Virus record (IMG/VR): IMGVR_UViG_3300006749_000011
Coordinates: 21,818-85,817 of that record
Direction: 5' to 3' (one strand)
Origin: a virus
DNA: 64,000 nt
Shown here: positions 53,501 through 60,978 of the stretch, in pieces
Position numbering within the stretch: position 1 is the stretch's first letter
How the letters are laid out: every line of letters begins with the position of its first letter
Translations under genes and position numbers: made by a program
The notes under the pieces: model-generated
What the model was told of the DNA's origin: nothing
Database searches by the model: none
What the model saw: only the letters and a program-made list of their open reading frames with translations

Positions 53501-55908
53501 CAAGCAGTCCTAATTCAAATCATTTGGAAACCTTTATTGATGAGGATTTTAGAATTGCTTCTGCTTCTTACACCTCTCAAGCTAATCTAACTGGTAGTGC
53601 TTGGAATTCACAAACTCATATGACAGGGTCGAATGTTGATGGTCACCAAGATGGTCTTATATTTTTTAACAGAAGAGTGTATAGTCCTAAGTTTGATGAC
53701 ATGCCCGGAGCTAGTAATGATTATGGTAATTTTACCAGTCTAGCTAACGTTAGTGCAGGACAACCAGATTATTCTGATGTTTCAGGTTTAAGAACATTTT
53801 ATAGAAAAATTCAAAATACCGGCTCAGCAGCTAGAGATATAAAAATTGTTATGGAAAAAAATAAAAGTAACTCTAGAGGACAATCGCCTGATCCAAATGA
53901 TATAAACATGTTTGTTAAAATTCCTGGAAAAACTGGTTGGATGACAGCAGGTAACCATGGAACCTTCACGTATGGTAGCGTTTTAGATGGGCACCATGCT
54001 TTAATAAATGGAGCTGATAACAATTCTAATATTAATTCAGCGCAAGCTGTTACTTCTTCTATGTGTTTAACATTTGGCACTGCTAGTGTAGCTACAGGTG
54101 ATTTTATATTATTTAAATTGGTTGCTAATAGTACATGGGATGGCTATATGACTAACCTTATGTTCCAAGTTGGAGCAACAAACGCATCAGCGCCAACAGA
54201 ATCTGATGCACTCGACAATATTGATTTAGATGATACAGCAGGTGAAACTGCCAAGCTGTCTTTTGGAACATCAAATGTTTTAGGTGGCTATACAAGTGTT
54301 GCAGGTGGAAAAGGTTCCATGGGTGCTGTAAACTCTAATGGAGTTTATACTGACAACAATAGTACAAATCGTGGAGTATTTAAAACAATTGAGGTTATGG
54401 GTGGTACTTTAAATGAAGATGTTAGTGCTAGTGGAACAAACTTTACTGCTAATTCATTTAAAAATGCCTATACTGGTTCTCTTTTACTAATCGTTAATGA
54501 CACAACAGCTAGTACTCTTAGTTTAGCAAATCTTGATGCAAACAATAATCTATCTTCAGACACAGGGTTTAGTGTTGGAACTGTTGGTTTCTCAACTACA
54601 ACTGATGGTATACCTGATTACACCAAGACATATAGGACAGGGACATATAGCATTGGAACCGGTCAGCAAAGATCTGGTTGGAATTATGCTAGAGTATTAC
54701 ATAGAATCGGAGGAACAGACACAGTTACTAATTATGTACAATGGGTAGTTGATACATCTGGTTCCTCTGATGATACTAGTATTACCGGAACTGAGTTGTC
54801 AAACTTTGGACATACTAGTATATACTACCAATCAGGAATTGGATATTTTGCGGCCAACCCAACAGGTAGCTACACTTGCCTAGGGTCTAATTTTTACAAA
54901 AATGTATATCAAAATGGAACAGCTATAACTTTTCCAACCACGACTGGCTGTACTGTTTCTAATATACGTATTGCTGGGACTGGTGTAACAACATTTAATT
55001 CTGCTGTTTCTTCTGCTGATATGCCGGCACTAAACAACAGTGCTAATTGTGAAAGCACTACTATAGAATTAACTGGTACTATAACGTACAATAGTTCTTC
55101 AACTTCATTAAGTGGAGGCCTAGGTTTATTCGACCCACCAGCCTCTATTACCACAAGAACTCAAATAAATCACCCTTTAAAATCTAATAGACAAGGTTCG
55201 TTAGAAACAAAAAATTATTTTTTAAGACACAGTGGTACTATTGGGAGCACGAACTTGAATACTTTAGAACATTTTGGTTTAGAGACCTATAGAGTTGTAT
55301 CTGGTAATTATGCTTCACAAGCTGACGCTACCGGCTCTTCAAATGCTTGGAGTTCATCCACTCAAATGAATAATGGCGGTACACACGATGATGGTATGGT
55401 AACAATTAATGGTTATTTAATTTCTCCAAAGCAAATAGGAAACTCTGGAGACACTAGAAACACAACCTTTCAAGCACCAGATGGCAATCCAAACTATTCT
55501 TCTCTTACTAATGCCACTAGAACGTATTACAGATATTTTAAGAACAACTCAGGTGGTAGTTCTACTTCTATTGACATTACTCTACACGGTTCTGGTTCTT
55601 TAGTTAAAAAATCTTTAAATCTTGCTGATAATAATGGTTATTTTTATTTAGAAGCAAAAATTCCGGGTACAACAGCATGGCTAGATGTTGGAAAATCTTT
55701 AGGATCTGCTAATCCTCTAGTTGATGGCTCAGGTGCAGGTACTGGTTTTGCTGCTGGTAATCCACCAAAAGATATTGCAACTGGTGGTACAACTATAGGT
55801 TGTAACTTTAATGGATTGGGTCTGGCCTCAAATGATAATGTTTTATTAAAGATATCTGCTCATAAAGACTGGGTTGGTTATATTAACAGAATAACAATAG
55901 GGTATTAG
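50593..55908 (+). CDS. Large tail-fibre-like protein with internal duplication
   Basis: This 1771-residue protein opens S-K-F-G-W-A-H-V-E-G-T-H-A-K-G-V-S-G-S-V and is rich in Gly, Ser, Thr and Asn. Residues about 625-1195 and 1198-1771 are two diverged copies of one module. They share the A-K-L-S-F strand, the G-W-N-Y-x-R-V-[IL]-H-x-I phrase followed by T-N-Y-V-[EQ]-W, Y-K-N-V-Y, and a final D-W-V-G-Y/T-W-D-G-Y strand. The N-terminal 600 residues are fibre shaft-like with an F-G-T-T-K-G-T-G-G-Y-G-L-R-D-N-S-G turn. Host-recognition role is inferred. Confidence 0.78.
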   Translation: MSKFGWAHVEGTHAKGVSGSVQYKDGELQTLTGSERFVFREEAGLFVTGNVAISGTLIANEYRINVVEETVTNLFSEGSTKFGNTADDTHQFTGSVFFGNSTLNLSSSGVSNLIYSMSTDTYNLIPAASRGDVTVDNGKYYLSSSNAAQRGLLNLTVGNNTIAGLASLDRIVNPALIVSGASVFNDPLAIKGGIYGASPVNIYAPLLFRRDDLGDTEVPDEEMKIEKGKFVGNLILSSSNDDHGLFIQGAGRIVMNSLQNISGTNASDAEPAPEILMVNNTPGQFSKPILDMRNLNDVNVDEHQFFLTRRHGDSRFHAGEMRFRLELPVLTGSNSASASNYETVNYDISRVLIQSDPRRNSHLFFIQTLEANIDPEYEDLDANNSSDRDISGSAKPIIHPDSSLYTASTDNYSGNLFNVFSAGSFASPGQGNIYGVKRGITVFGNILPTTHSLDTSGLTKVQISASECTIGHPVARWGDFYIHDDRYIRWGQTAGLTAKVAPSFKNYYKSNPLTASARNDSGSVMLGYNATSTFLELTGGAMFFDDGLNVTASGYVNFGTTKGTGGYGLRDNSGTLQFKNSGGDWADLGSGGGSGEIGDAEDGDYDDGLFTDFETSTPIGTPIDRFNEVLKILAPSPAPALSRINYGDVPNGASAKLSFDSTNTITNYTASSTAAGFSAVTRNNIYQAATSGNNFRLGVYDGSQEITGTLNFTTGPSITNGYVAFASGAFGNAETGSLKLELNGTVIHEVVLTGAVGAGNPATGSATSLTNGSGFTHLSVTASSFDGNNSEWHIFKHRTAKYKIEANDQKIGWNYLRVIHTIASTNNATNYVEWINDPDGPLAALSVSLPRIDEVNLVGSKYLSGVQYNTDLTAKYKADINNMYKNVYPSTADTITFNETNCDNITAQSVPAISTNENQIVPITGAVNNNQNLLLDGTITVSLDATHPLKSNLSSTGSASITGMLIDNDSSSPNSNHLETFIDEDFRIASASYTSQANLTGSAWNSQTHMTGSNVDGHQDGLIFFNRRVYSPKFDDMPGASNDYGNFTSLANVSAGQPDYSDVSGLRTFYRKIQNTGSAARDIKIVMEKNKSNSRGQSPDPNDINMFVKIPGKTGWMTAGNHGTFTYGSVLDGHHALINGADNNSNINSAQAVTSSMCLTFGTASVATGDFILFKLVANSTWDGYMTNLMFQVGATNASAPTESDALDNIDLDDTAGETAKLSFGTSNVLGGYTSVAGGKGSMGAVNSNGVYTDNNSTNRGVFKTIEVMGGTLNEDVSASGTNFTANSFKNAYTGSLLLIVNDTTASTLSLANLDANNNLSSDTGFSVGTVGFSTTTDGIPDYTKTYRTGTYSIGTGQQRSGWNYARVLHRIGGTDTVTNYVQWVVDTSGSSDDTSITGTELSNFGHTSIYYQSGIGYFAANPTGSYTCLGSNFYKNVYQNGTAITFPTTTGCTVSNIRIAGTGVTTFNSAVSSADMPALNNSANCESTTIELTGTITYNSSSTSLSGGLGLFDPPASITTRTQINHPLKSNRQGSLETKNYFLRHSGTIGSTNLNTLEHFGLETYRVVSGNYASQADATGSSNAWSSSTQMNNGGTHDDGMVTINGYLISPKQIGNSGDTRNTTFQAPDGNPNYSSLTNATRTYYRYFKNNSGGSSTSIDITLHGSGSLVKKSLNLADNNGYFYLEAKIPGTTAWLDVGKSLGSANPLVDGSGAGTGFAAGNPPKDIATGGTTIGCNFNGLGLASNDNVLLKISAHKDWVGYINRITIGY

Positions 55909-55916
55909 GAGAAAAA

Positions 55917-56960
55917 ATGGCATCACCAGGTACAGGATCAACAAACCAATCTTTAACTTTTGCAGCCTCAAAAAGGGTGTACGGTAAGGCACATACTTCT
56001 AATAAAAGAGAAATATATGATGAATCTATACCATCAAATGTTCAATTAAAGACTAGTTTTATTTTTGGTGAATCTATACCCGAATCACCTATAACATCTT
56101 CAAAAACTGATGATGATACTTTTCAAAATGCAGAATTATATAATAGATTTAGTGCATCAGTTGGTAGTCCTGAAACAGTAGAATTTGTTGAATTTTACAT
56201 TCAAAATATAAACTTTACGGACTATGATGCAAACGATGGTTCATTCGGTGATGTTGGGTTTGGTGGTGGAGACGAAGCAACTGTTTCTGGTTTTCATGGG
56301 TACCAATTGGTATTGACTAGTAGTTATGAAACACTATCATCTGGAAGTTATAATGGCACTGCTCCTTTTGTTAATAATCAAATAGTTCATCAATCAAATG
56401 GTGCTTTACAATTAGTTGGTCCACTGTTTGGCTCACAGACAGCAAATCAGTATGAGCTGGAGCTTTATACTGCCAATCCTAGTAATGGTGGTCTTAAAAT
56501 AGCAAAAACAAGTCCAGCTGAAATACTCATTGACTACTTTAATGGTACACTCTTTATTCAAGATTTTATTTCTAGTGAAATTCCAACTTATGCTAGAGGT
56601 TTTATATATATTGGTAAGTTTGCCGATGAAGTTATCACCGAAGCCTCCTCATCAGGAGGTGGAGATATATCTTATGGCAGAACAGCTGTTACTTCAACAA
56701 TAACTGCTTCAACATCAGCAAAGATACTAGGTGTTTCTGCTTCTGCTGCACTAGATATAAGACTACCAGCAGCATCTGGGTTCTCAGCAGGTCAGTACTT
56801 TACTGTTAAAGATGAAGCTGGGAACGCAAACACAAATAACATAACTATAAAAACAACCGGTGCAGATGAAATAGATGGTGAAACGTCGATTATACTAGAA
56901 TCGCCCTACGCCGCAGTAAACATTTACTCAGATGGTTCTTCAAAATTCTTTATTTATTAG
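55917..56960 (+). CDS. Tail-fibre-like protein
   Basis: This 347-residue protein is preceded by TAGGAG. The N-terminal 220 residues are beta-rich and Gly/Ser/Asn-rich with no match I know. A short Ser-Gly hinge (A-S-S-S-G-G-G-D) then leads to a C-terminal domain ending D-E-I-D-G-E-T-S-I-I-L-E-S-P-Y-A-A-V. The same C-terminal domain closes the next fibre-like protein. It is probably a fibre tip or trimerisation module. A hairpin terminator follows at 56995. Confidence 0.7.
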   Translation: MASPGTGSTNQSLTFAASKRVYGKAHTSNKREIYDESIPSNVQLKTSFIFGESIPESPITSSKTDDDTFQNAELYNRFSASVGSPETVEFVEFYIQNINFTDYDANDGSFGDVGFGGGDEATVSGFHGYQLVLTSSYETLSSGSYNGTAPFVNNQIVHQSNGALQLVGPLFGSQTANQYELELYTANPSNGGLKIAKTSPAEILIDYFNGTLFIQDFISSEIPTYARGFIYIGKFADEVITEASSSGGGDISYGRTAVTSTITASTSAKILGVSASAALDIRLPAASGFSAGQYFTVKDEAGNANTNNITIKTTGADEIDGETSIILESPYAAVNIYSDGSSKFFIY

Positions 56961-56994
56961 GTCGATAGAAAATCTAGATTCTATTTAATTCTCG

Positions 56995-57017
56995 AGACAC
57001 CTAATGTGTCTTGTTTT
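56995..57017 (+). terminator. Hairpin terminator after 55917-56960
   Basis: AGACAC (56995-57000), loop CTAAT, GTGTCT (57006-57011), then TGTTTT. The stem is short but perfect and the tail is T-rich. It lies between two fibre-like genes. Confidence 0.55.
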
Positions 57018-57047
57018 ATGTACATATTATTCATGGAGGATTAAAAT

Positions 57048-58691
57048 ATGGCTTATAAATTTCAAAGAGGAGCTGCTACTTTAAGCGGTTCTATTAAAGC
57101 TGAAGATGGTCTTGACGCCAATTCAGCAGGTTTTGCTGGTGCCGGTGCGATTGCAGGTGCTAGTTCTATTGATGGTACTGGTGATCTTACAATGGGCACT
57201 ATTACTATGTCAGGTTTTACTGTTGATGCAGATGGTGACATGACCTGTAAATCAATTGTTATTCCTGATGACGCAACTATTGGTGCTGTTGGTGATACTG
57301 ACATGATTACTTTAGATGCCGGTGCAGATGTTACTTTTGCTAATGATCTTAATGTTGTCGTTAGTAAAGCTGGTGGTCTTAATTTAGCTGATGGTGCTGT
57401 AACTTCAACTGCTGCTGAGCTTAACTTGCTTGATGGTGCTGTATCTGCAAACAATTCTAATGGTGTAAGAGCTGCTATTCTAGACGCATCTAACAATCTT
57501 ACTATCGCTGGTAACTTAACTGTTAGTGGAACAACCACAACAGTTGACACAACTAACTTATTAGTCAAAGACAAACTTATTACTATTAACGACGGTGGCT
57601 CAGCTGCATCTGCTGGTGGTGCTGGTATTGAATTTGAAGAAGATGGTTCGGCCACAGGTTTTATCAAAACTTCTTCTGATAGAGCTGAGTTTGAATTACA
57701 AGCTCCTGCAAACAACAACACTTTAACCATCGACATGGACGCTGCTGGTGAAATCGAATTTGGTGCTGCTAAAAAACTTACTGTTGCTGGTAACTTCAAC
57801 ATTGATGCTGACATCAGTTCAACTGCTGCTGAAATCAACTTGGTTGATGGTTCTTCTGCTGGAACTATTGTTAACAGTAAAGCTGTTATTTATGGTTCAA
57901 GTGGTGAAGTAAATGCTACAACACTTCAAATTGGTGGAACTTCTATTAATGCTACTGCTGCTGAAATTAATTTGATTGATGGTGGTACTGCTAGAACAAC
58001 AAATATTCCTGCTGATGGTGATGGTTTTTTGCATAACAATAATGGCACTATGGAAATGACTACTGTTGACAAAATGGCAGAGTATGTGTTTTCAAAAGTT
58101 ACAGGTGGAGATGCTACTATTGCTTCTAACGGTTCTTTAACTCTTGCGGCTGATTCTGTCGAATCAGCAATGATTAATGACAATGCTATTTCTGGACAAG
58201 TCGAGTTGGCTTCAAGTAGTGATTTGGATGATGCTGATGATTTAATGATTCATGATTCTAATGCTACTGCAAATGCTAGAATCAAGAGAGTTGGTCTTGA
58301 CACTCTTAAGACTTTCTTCCAAACTGGTGTAACTGCTGATACTGCTGGTGGTTTTTCCTACAGCACTTTTGACGTAACATCTTCAGCTATTGCTAATGCA
58401 GCTGGGTCTCCAGGTTTTTTTGTTGCTTCTGGTTCCAACGCTGCTAGTCCTTTGTCAGCTTCTGTTAGTACTACTCTTCACTTATCTGGTGGAAATGCTT
58501 TAGGAGATAATGAATGGGCTAATGGTATGATTGTTTACTTAAAAGCACCTTCAAATGCTTCTAGCTTCAATTTAACTATCGTAGCTTCTGGTTCTGAAAG
58601 AATCGACGGTGAACAACAAATTGTATTAGAATCTGATAATGCTGCTGTTACTCTTTTAAGATGTCACAATAGTAGATGGTCTATCGTATAA
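57048..58691 (+). CDS. Tail-fibre-like protein with T-A-A-E-[LI]-N-L repeats
   Basis: This 547-residue protein is preceded by TGGAGG. The N-terminus M-A-Y-K-F-Q-R-G-A-A resembles that of the next fibre gene (M-S-Y-K-F-S-K-G-S-Q). Three copies of S-T-A-A-E-L-N-L-L-D-G-like phrases (about residues 118, 259, 302) mark the shaft. They are a phrase common in marine phage fibres. The C-terminus (E-R-I-D-G-E-Q-Q-I-V-L-E-S-D-N-A-A-V) matches the upstream fibre protein. It is extremely Ala/Gly/Asp-rich. Receptor-binding role is inferred. Confidence 0.75.
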   Translation: MAYKFQRGAATLSGSIKAEDGLDANSAGFAGAGAIAGASSIDGTGDLTMGTITMSGFTVDADGDMTCKSIVIPDDATIGAVGDTDMITLDAGADVTFANDLNVVVSKAGGLNLADGAVTSTAAELNLLDGAVSANNSNGVRAAILDASNNLTIAGNLTVSGTTTTVDTTNLLVKDKLITINDGGSAASAGGAGIEFEEDGSATGFIKTSSDRAEFELQAPANNNTLTIDMDAAGEIEFGAAKKLTVAGNFNIDADISSTAAEINLVDGSSAGTIVNSKAVIYGSSGEVNATTLQIGGTSINATAAEINLIDGGTARTTNIPADGDGFLHNNNGTMEMTTVDKMAEYVFSKVTGGDATIASNGSLTLAADSVESAMINDNAISGQVELASSSDLDDADDLMIHDSNATANARIKRVGLDTLKTFFQTGVTADTAGGFSYSTFDVTSSAIANAAGSPGFFVASGSNAASPLSASVSTTLHLSGGNALGDNEWANGMIVYLKAPSNASSFNLTIVASGSERIDGEQQIVLESDNAAVTLLRCHNSRWSIV

Positions 58692-58727
58692 TTTATTAAT
58701 AAGATTATTATCTTTGCTCTTAAAAGA

Positions 58728-58753
58728 AGACCGGACTTTTGTTCGGTCTTTTT
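58728..58753 (+). terminator. Intrinsic terminator after 57048-58691
   Basis: A nine-pair stem, AGACCGGAC (58728-58736) with GTTCGGTCT (58741-58749, one G-T pair), has a TTTT loop and ends in a T run. It is the clearest terminator of the window. A CTATTTA element follows immediately. Confidence 0.88.
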
Positions 58754-58760
58754 CTATTTA
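58754..58760 (+). promoter_or_regulatory. CTATTTA element before 58778
   Basis: TTCTATTTATT sits directly after the terminator and ends 17 bases before the ATG at 58778. It shares the CTATTTA core but lacks the leading AA. Promoter role is inferred. Confidence 0.45.
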
Positions 58761-58777
58761 TTGAAAAGGAGAACATT

Positions 58778-59851
58778 ATGTCATATAAATTTTCAAAAGG
58801 ATCTCAAATTATCGGAGACCTAAAAGCAGCCGATGATACACAAAGAGACACTAAGATAGATTTCGGAGAGGACTATATTGGTTTAGAAACCAGCGGCTCA
58901 GTAAGGATGGTCATATCTGGTTCTGATGGTAAAGTTGGTATAGGAACTGCTACACCAGATTACACACTTGATGTGGCTGGTGACATTGGAGTTAATCAAT
59001 ATATCTATCACAACGGTGATGCTAACACATGGATAAATTTTACTGATAATAGAATAAGACTTAATGCAGGTGGTAACAATTTCATAGATTGTGAAGATCC
59101 CGGTAGTGCTCCTCATAAAGTTAGAATTAATAATGGTGGTAATAATATTGACTTTGTTATCAAAGATAATAGCGGTAATGTATATTTTACAGCTGATGCC
59201 TCTACTTCTAAGATAGGTATAGGCACGGACACACCCTCTCATAAACTTGATGTTGACGGAGATATAAGAGTGAGAGGAAATGATATAAGAGATAATTCAG
59301 GAAACCCTGCTATTACCTTTGATGGTTCGGCTAACACATCAATAGTTAATGACTTAACAGTTGGTGGAAATGTTTTCGATGCTAACAACAAAAGTGTTAT
59401 AAAACTTATAGACCATGGTGCTTGTGTAATTGACGAATCTAACTCTAATGAAAGATTTTTACCAGATGATATTTTCCATGACTACAATGGTTCTAACCTG
59501 TACACTACGAATGCTCCACCGTTTAGTGGAAGTGTTGATAAGTTAGTAGTTAGAGGTGTTAATAATTCTGATTTATCACTTTTGGGTAATCTAACAGCAA
59601 AAGTTAGAATTGCAGGAGAAGGCACAGATGGATATGACGTAGACACTGATAACCACTGTTCGAACATAGAAAGTGTTACAATAAACAGCTCAGACCTTGG
59701 ACCAAACAAAAACTGTGTTTTTAATTTTACTGGTTCTAATTTTACGCCACAAGACATATATGCTATTACCTTAACCCCAACCAACAATTGGAACAACGGT
59801 GGAGATAAGTATATAAACTTTACGATAGTGACCTCTTATATTATTGATTAA
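58778..59851 (+). CDS. Tail-fibre-like protein
   Basis: The start is at 58778 behind AAGGAG; an in-frame ATG at 58739 falls in the terminator stem and is rejected. The 357-residue protein has N-terminal M-S-Y-K-F-S-K-G-S-Q-I-I-G-D-L-K, then two G-I-G-T-x-T-P-x-x-x-L-D-V-x-G-D-I motifs. These are typical of shaft repeats before fibre-tip or intramolecular-chaperone domains. The C-terminal third is a separate beta domain ending I-N-F-T-I-V-T-S-Y. It shares the N-terminal attachment sequence with the previous fibre gene, so the two may compete for one docking site. Confidence 0.75.
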   Translation: MSYKFSKGSQIIGDLKAADDTQRDTKIDFGEDYIGLETSGSVRMVISGSDGKVGIGTATPDYTLDVAGDIGVNQYIYHNGDANTWINFTDNRIRLNAGGNNFIDCEDPGSAPHKVRINNGGNNIDFVIKDNSGNVYFTADASTSKIGIGTDTPSHKLDVDGDIRVRGNDIRDNSGNPAITFDGSANTSIVNDLTVGGNVFDANNKSVIKLIDHGACVIDESNSNERFLPDDIFHDYNGSNLYTTNAPPFSGSVDKLVVRGVNNSDLSLLGNLTAKVRIAGEGTDGYDVDTDNHCSNIESVTINSSDLGPNKNCVFNFTGSNFTPQDIYAITLTPTNNWNNGGDKYINFTIVTSYIID

Positions 59852-59869
59852 GTCTTTTCTTTATTGTTA

Positions 59870-59878
59870 AACTATTTA
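59870..59878 (+). promoter_or_regulatory. AACTATTTA element before scaffold gene
   Basis: Exact AACTATTTA (AAACTATTTATT) lies in the intergenic region 36 bases before the scaffold ATG at 59915. No sigma-70 boxes are seen. Confidence 0.45.
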
Positions 59879-59914
59879 TTGTGATAAACGTTTATTTAAA
59901 AAAGGAGAGTATAG

Positions 59915-60955
59915 ATGTCATCTATGTTGGAACAAGCAATTGTTGATGCAAAGGCTCTAAAAGAAGCTGCATTAAAAAATGCCGAACAGGCAGTAATTGA
60001 TAAATATTCATCTGAGATCAAAGCTGCTGTTGAGTCGTTATTGGAAAATGATGATTCTGGTAAAGAAGTTCTTGAAGAAGAAGTAAGAGCCCCATTAGCC
60101 GCAGGACCAGAAGAGAATGAACAGCAAGATGTTGATGTTGTTTTAGATTATGAATTCAATCCTGATGACTTTGACATTACTTTAAGTGCAGCAAAGACAA
60201 AAGAGGATAAGGAACAAGATGCACAAAATGCATCAATAGAGGAGCCTGCTGTACCTCCTGCGCCTGCGGGAGAAGAAACTGGTGGTGATGCACTGGGTGG
60301 CCTTGAAGGCCTCTTAGAAGAGGGAATAGAAGAAGAAGACGATGATGATTTATTAAGTGAAATTCTTGCGCTTCTTGATGAGGAAGAAGATGAAAAGATT
60401 TTAGATGAATCTCTTGTTGTTGATGTTGATGAAGTTAAGCATGGTCATGTTGTAACAGACAATGGAGCAAGAAAATATGATGCCGAGTTAGCAATGGCAA
60501 AACAAGAATCTTCAGCATATAAAGAAGAAGCTGAAGAGTTAGAAAAACAGGTTGGAGAATTGAATAATTCCATCCTCATGTATCAGAACAAGCAAGACAA
60601 ATTAAGAACTGTTCTTGATGACATGAAAGGTAAGTTAGAAGAAATGGTTATACAAAATGCTAGATTAATTTATAGCAATAAAGTTTTACGCGATGCCTCC
60701 TTGAATGAGCGACAAAAATCAAAAATTGTTGAAGCCATCGCTAAGGCAGAGACTTTGAAAGAAGCAAAAACTCTTTATCAAACTCTTAAAGAAACTACAG
60801 TGGGAACACCTAAACAGCGTGGACCAAAATCACTTAGTGAGTCGGTACAGAGAAAGCAAGTTCTTTCCGCACATCTGCCGCGTCGCAAGCAAGAAAATAT
60901 AGTTCAGGAGCAATCTTTTGCTTCGAGAATGAAAAAACTTGCTGGCATAGACTAA
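59915..60955 (+). CDS. 22: Prohead core scaffold protein, gp22-like
   Basis: This 346-residue, strongly acidic protein has Glu/Asp runs in residues 50-165 and a coiled coil at about 190-250 (E-A-E-E-L-E-K-Q-V-G-E-L-N). It sits directly before the capsid gene, as T4 gene 22 does. The end S-F-A-S-R-M-K-K-L-A-G resembles the T4 scaffold C-terminus. Many (L/I)-x-E phrases (L-L-E near 44; L-L-D-E and I-L-D-E near 150) would be cut by the gp21-like protease to empty the head. Strong AAGGAG ribosome-binding site. Confidence 0.85.
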   Translation: MSSMLEQAIVDAKALKEAALKNAEQAVIDKYSSEIKAAVESLLENDDSGKEVLEEEVRAPLAAGPEENEQQDVDVVLDYEFNPDDFDITLSAAKTKEDKEQDAQNASIEEPAVPPAPAGEETGGDALGGLEGLLEEGIEEEDDDDLLSEILALLDEEEDEKILDESLVVDVDEVKHGHVVTDNGARKYDAELAMAKQESSAYKEEAEELEKQVGELNNSILMYQNKQDKLRTVLDDMKGKLEEMVIQNARLIYSNKVLRDASLNERQKSKIVEAIAKAETLKEAKTLYQTLKETTVGTPKQRGPKSLSESVQRKQVLSAHLPRRKQENIVQEQSFASRMKKLAGID

Positions 60956-60978
60956 TTTTATATAAAGGAGAAAATGAT

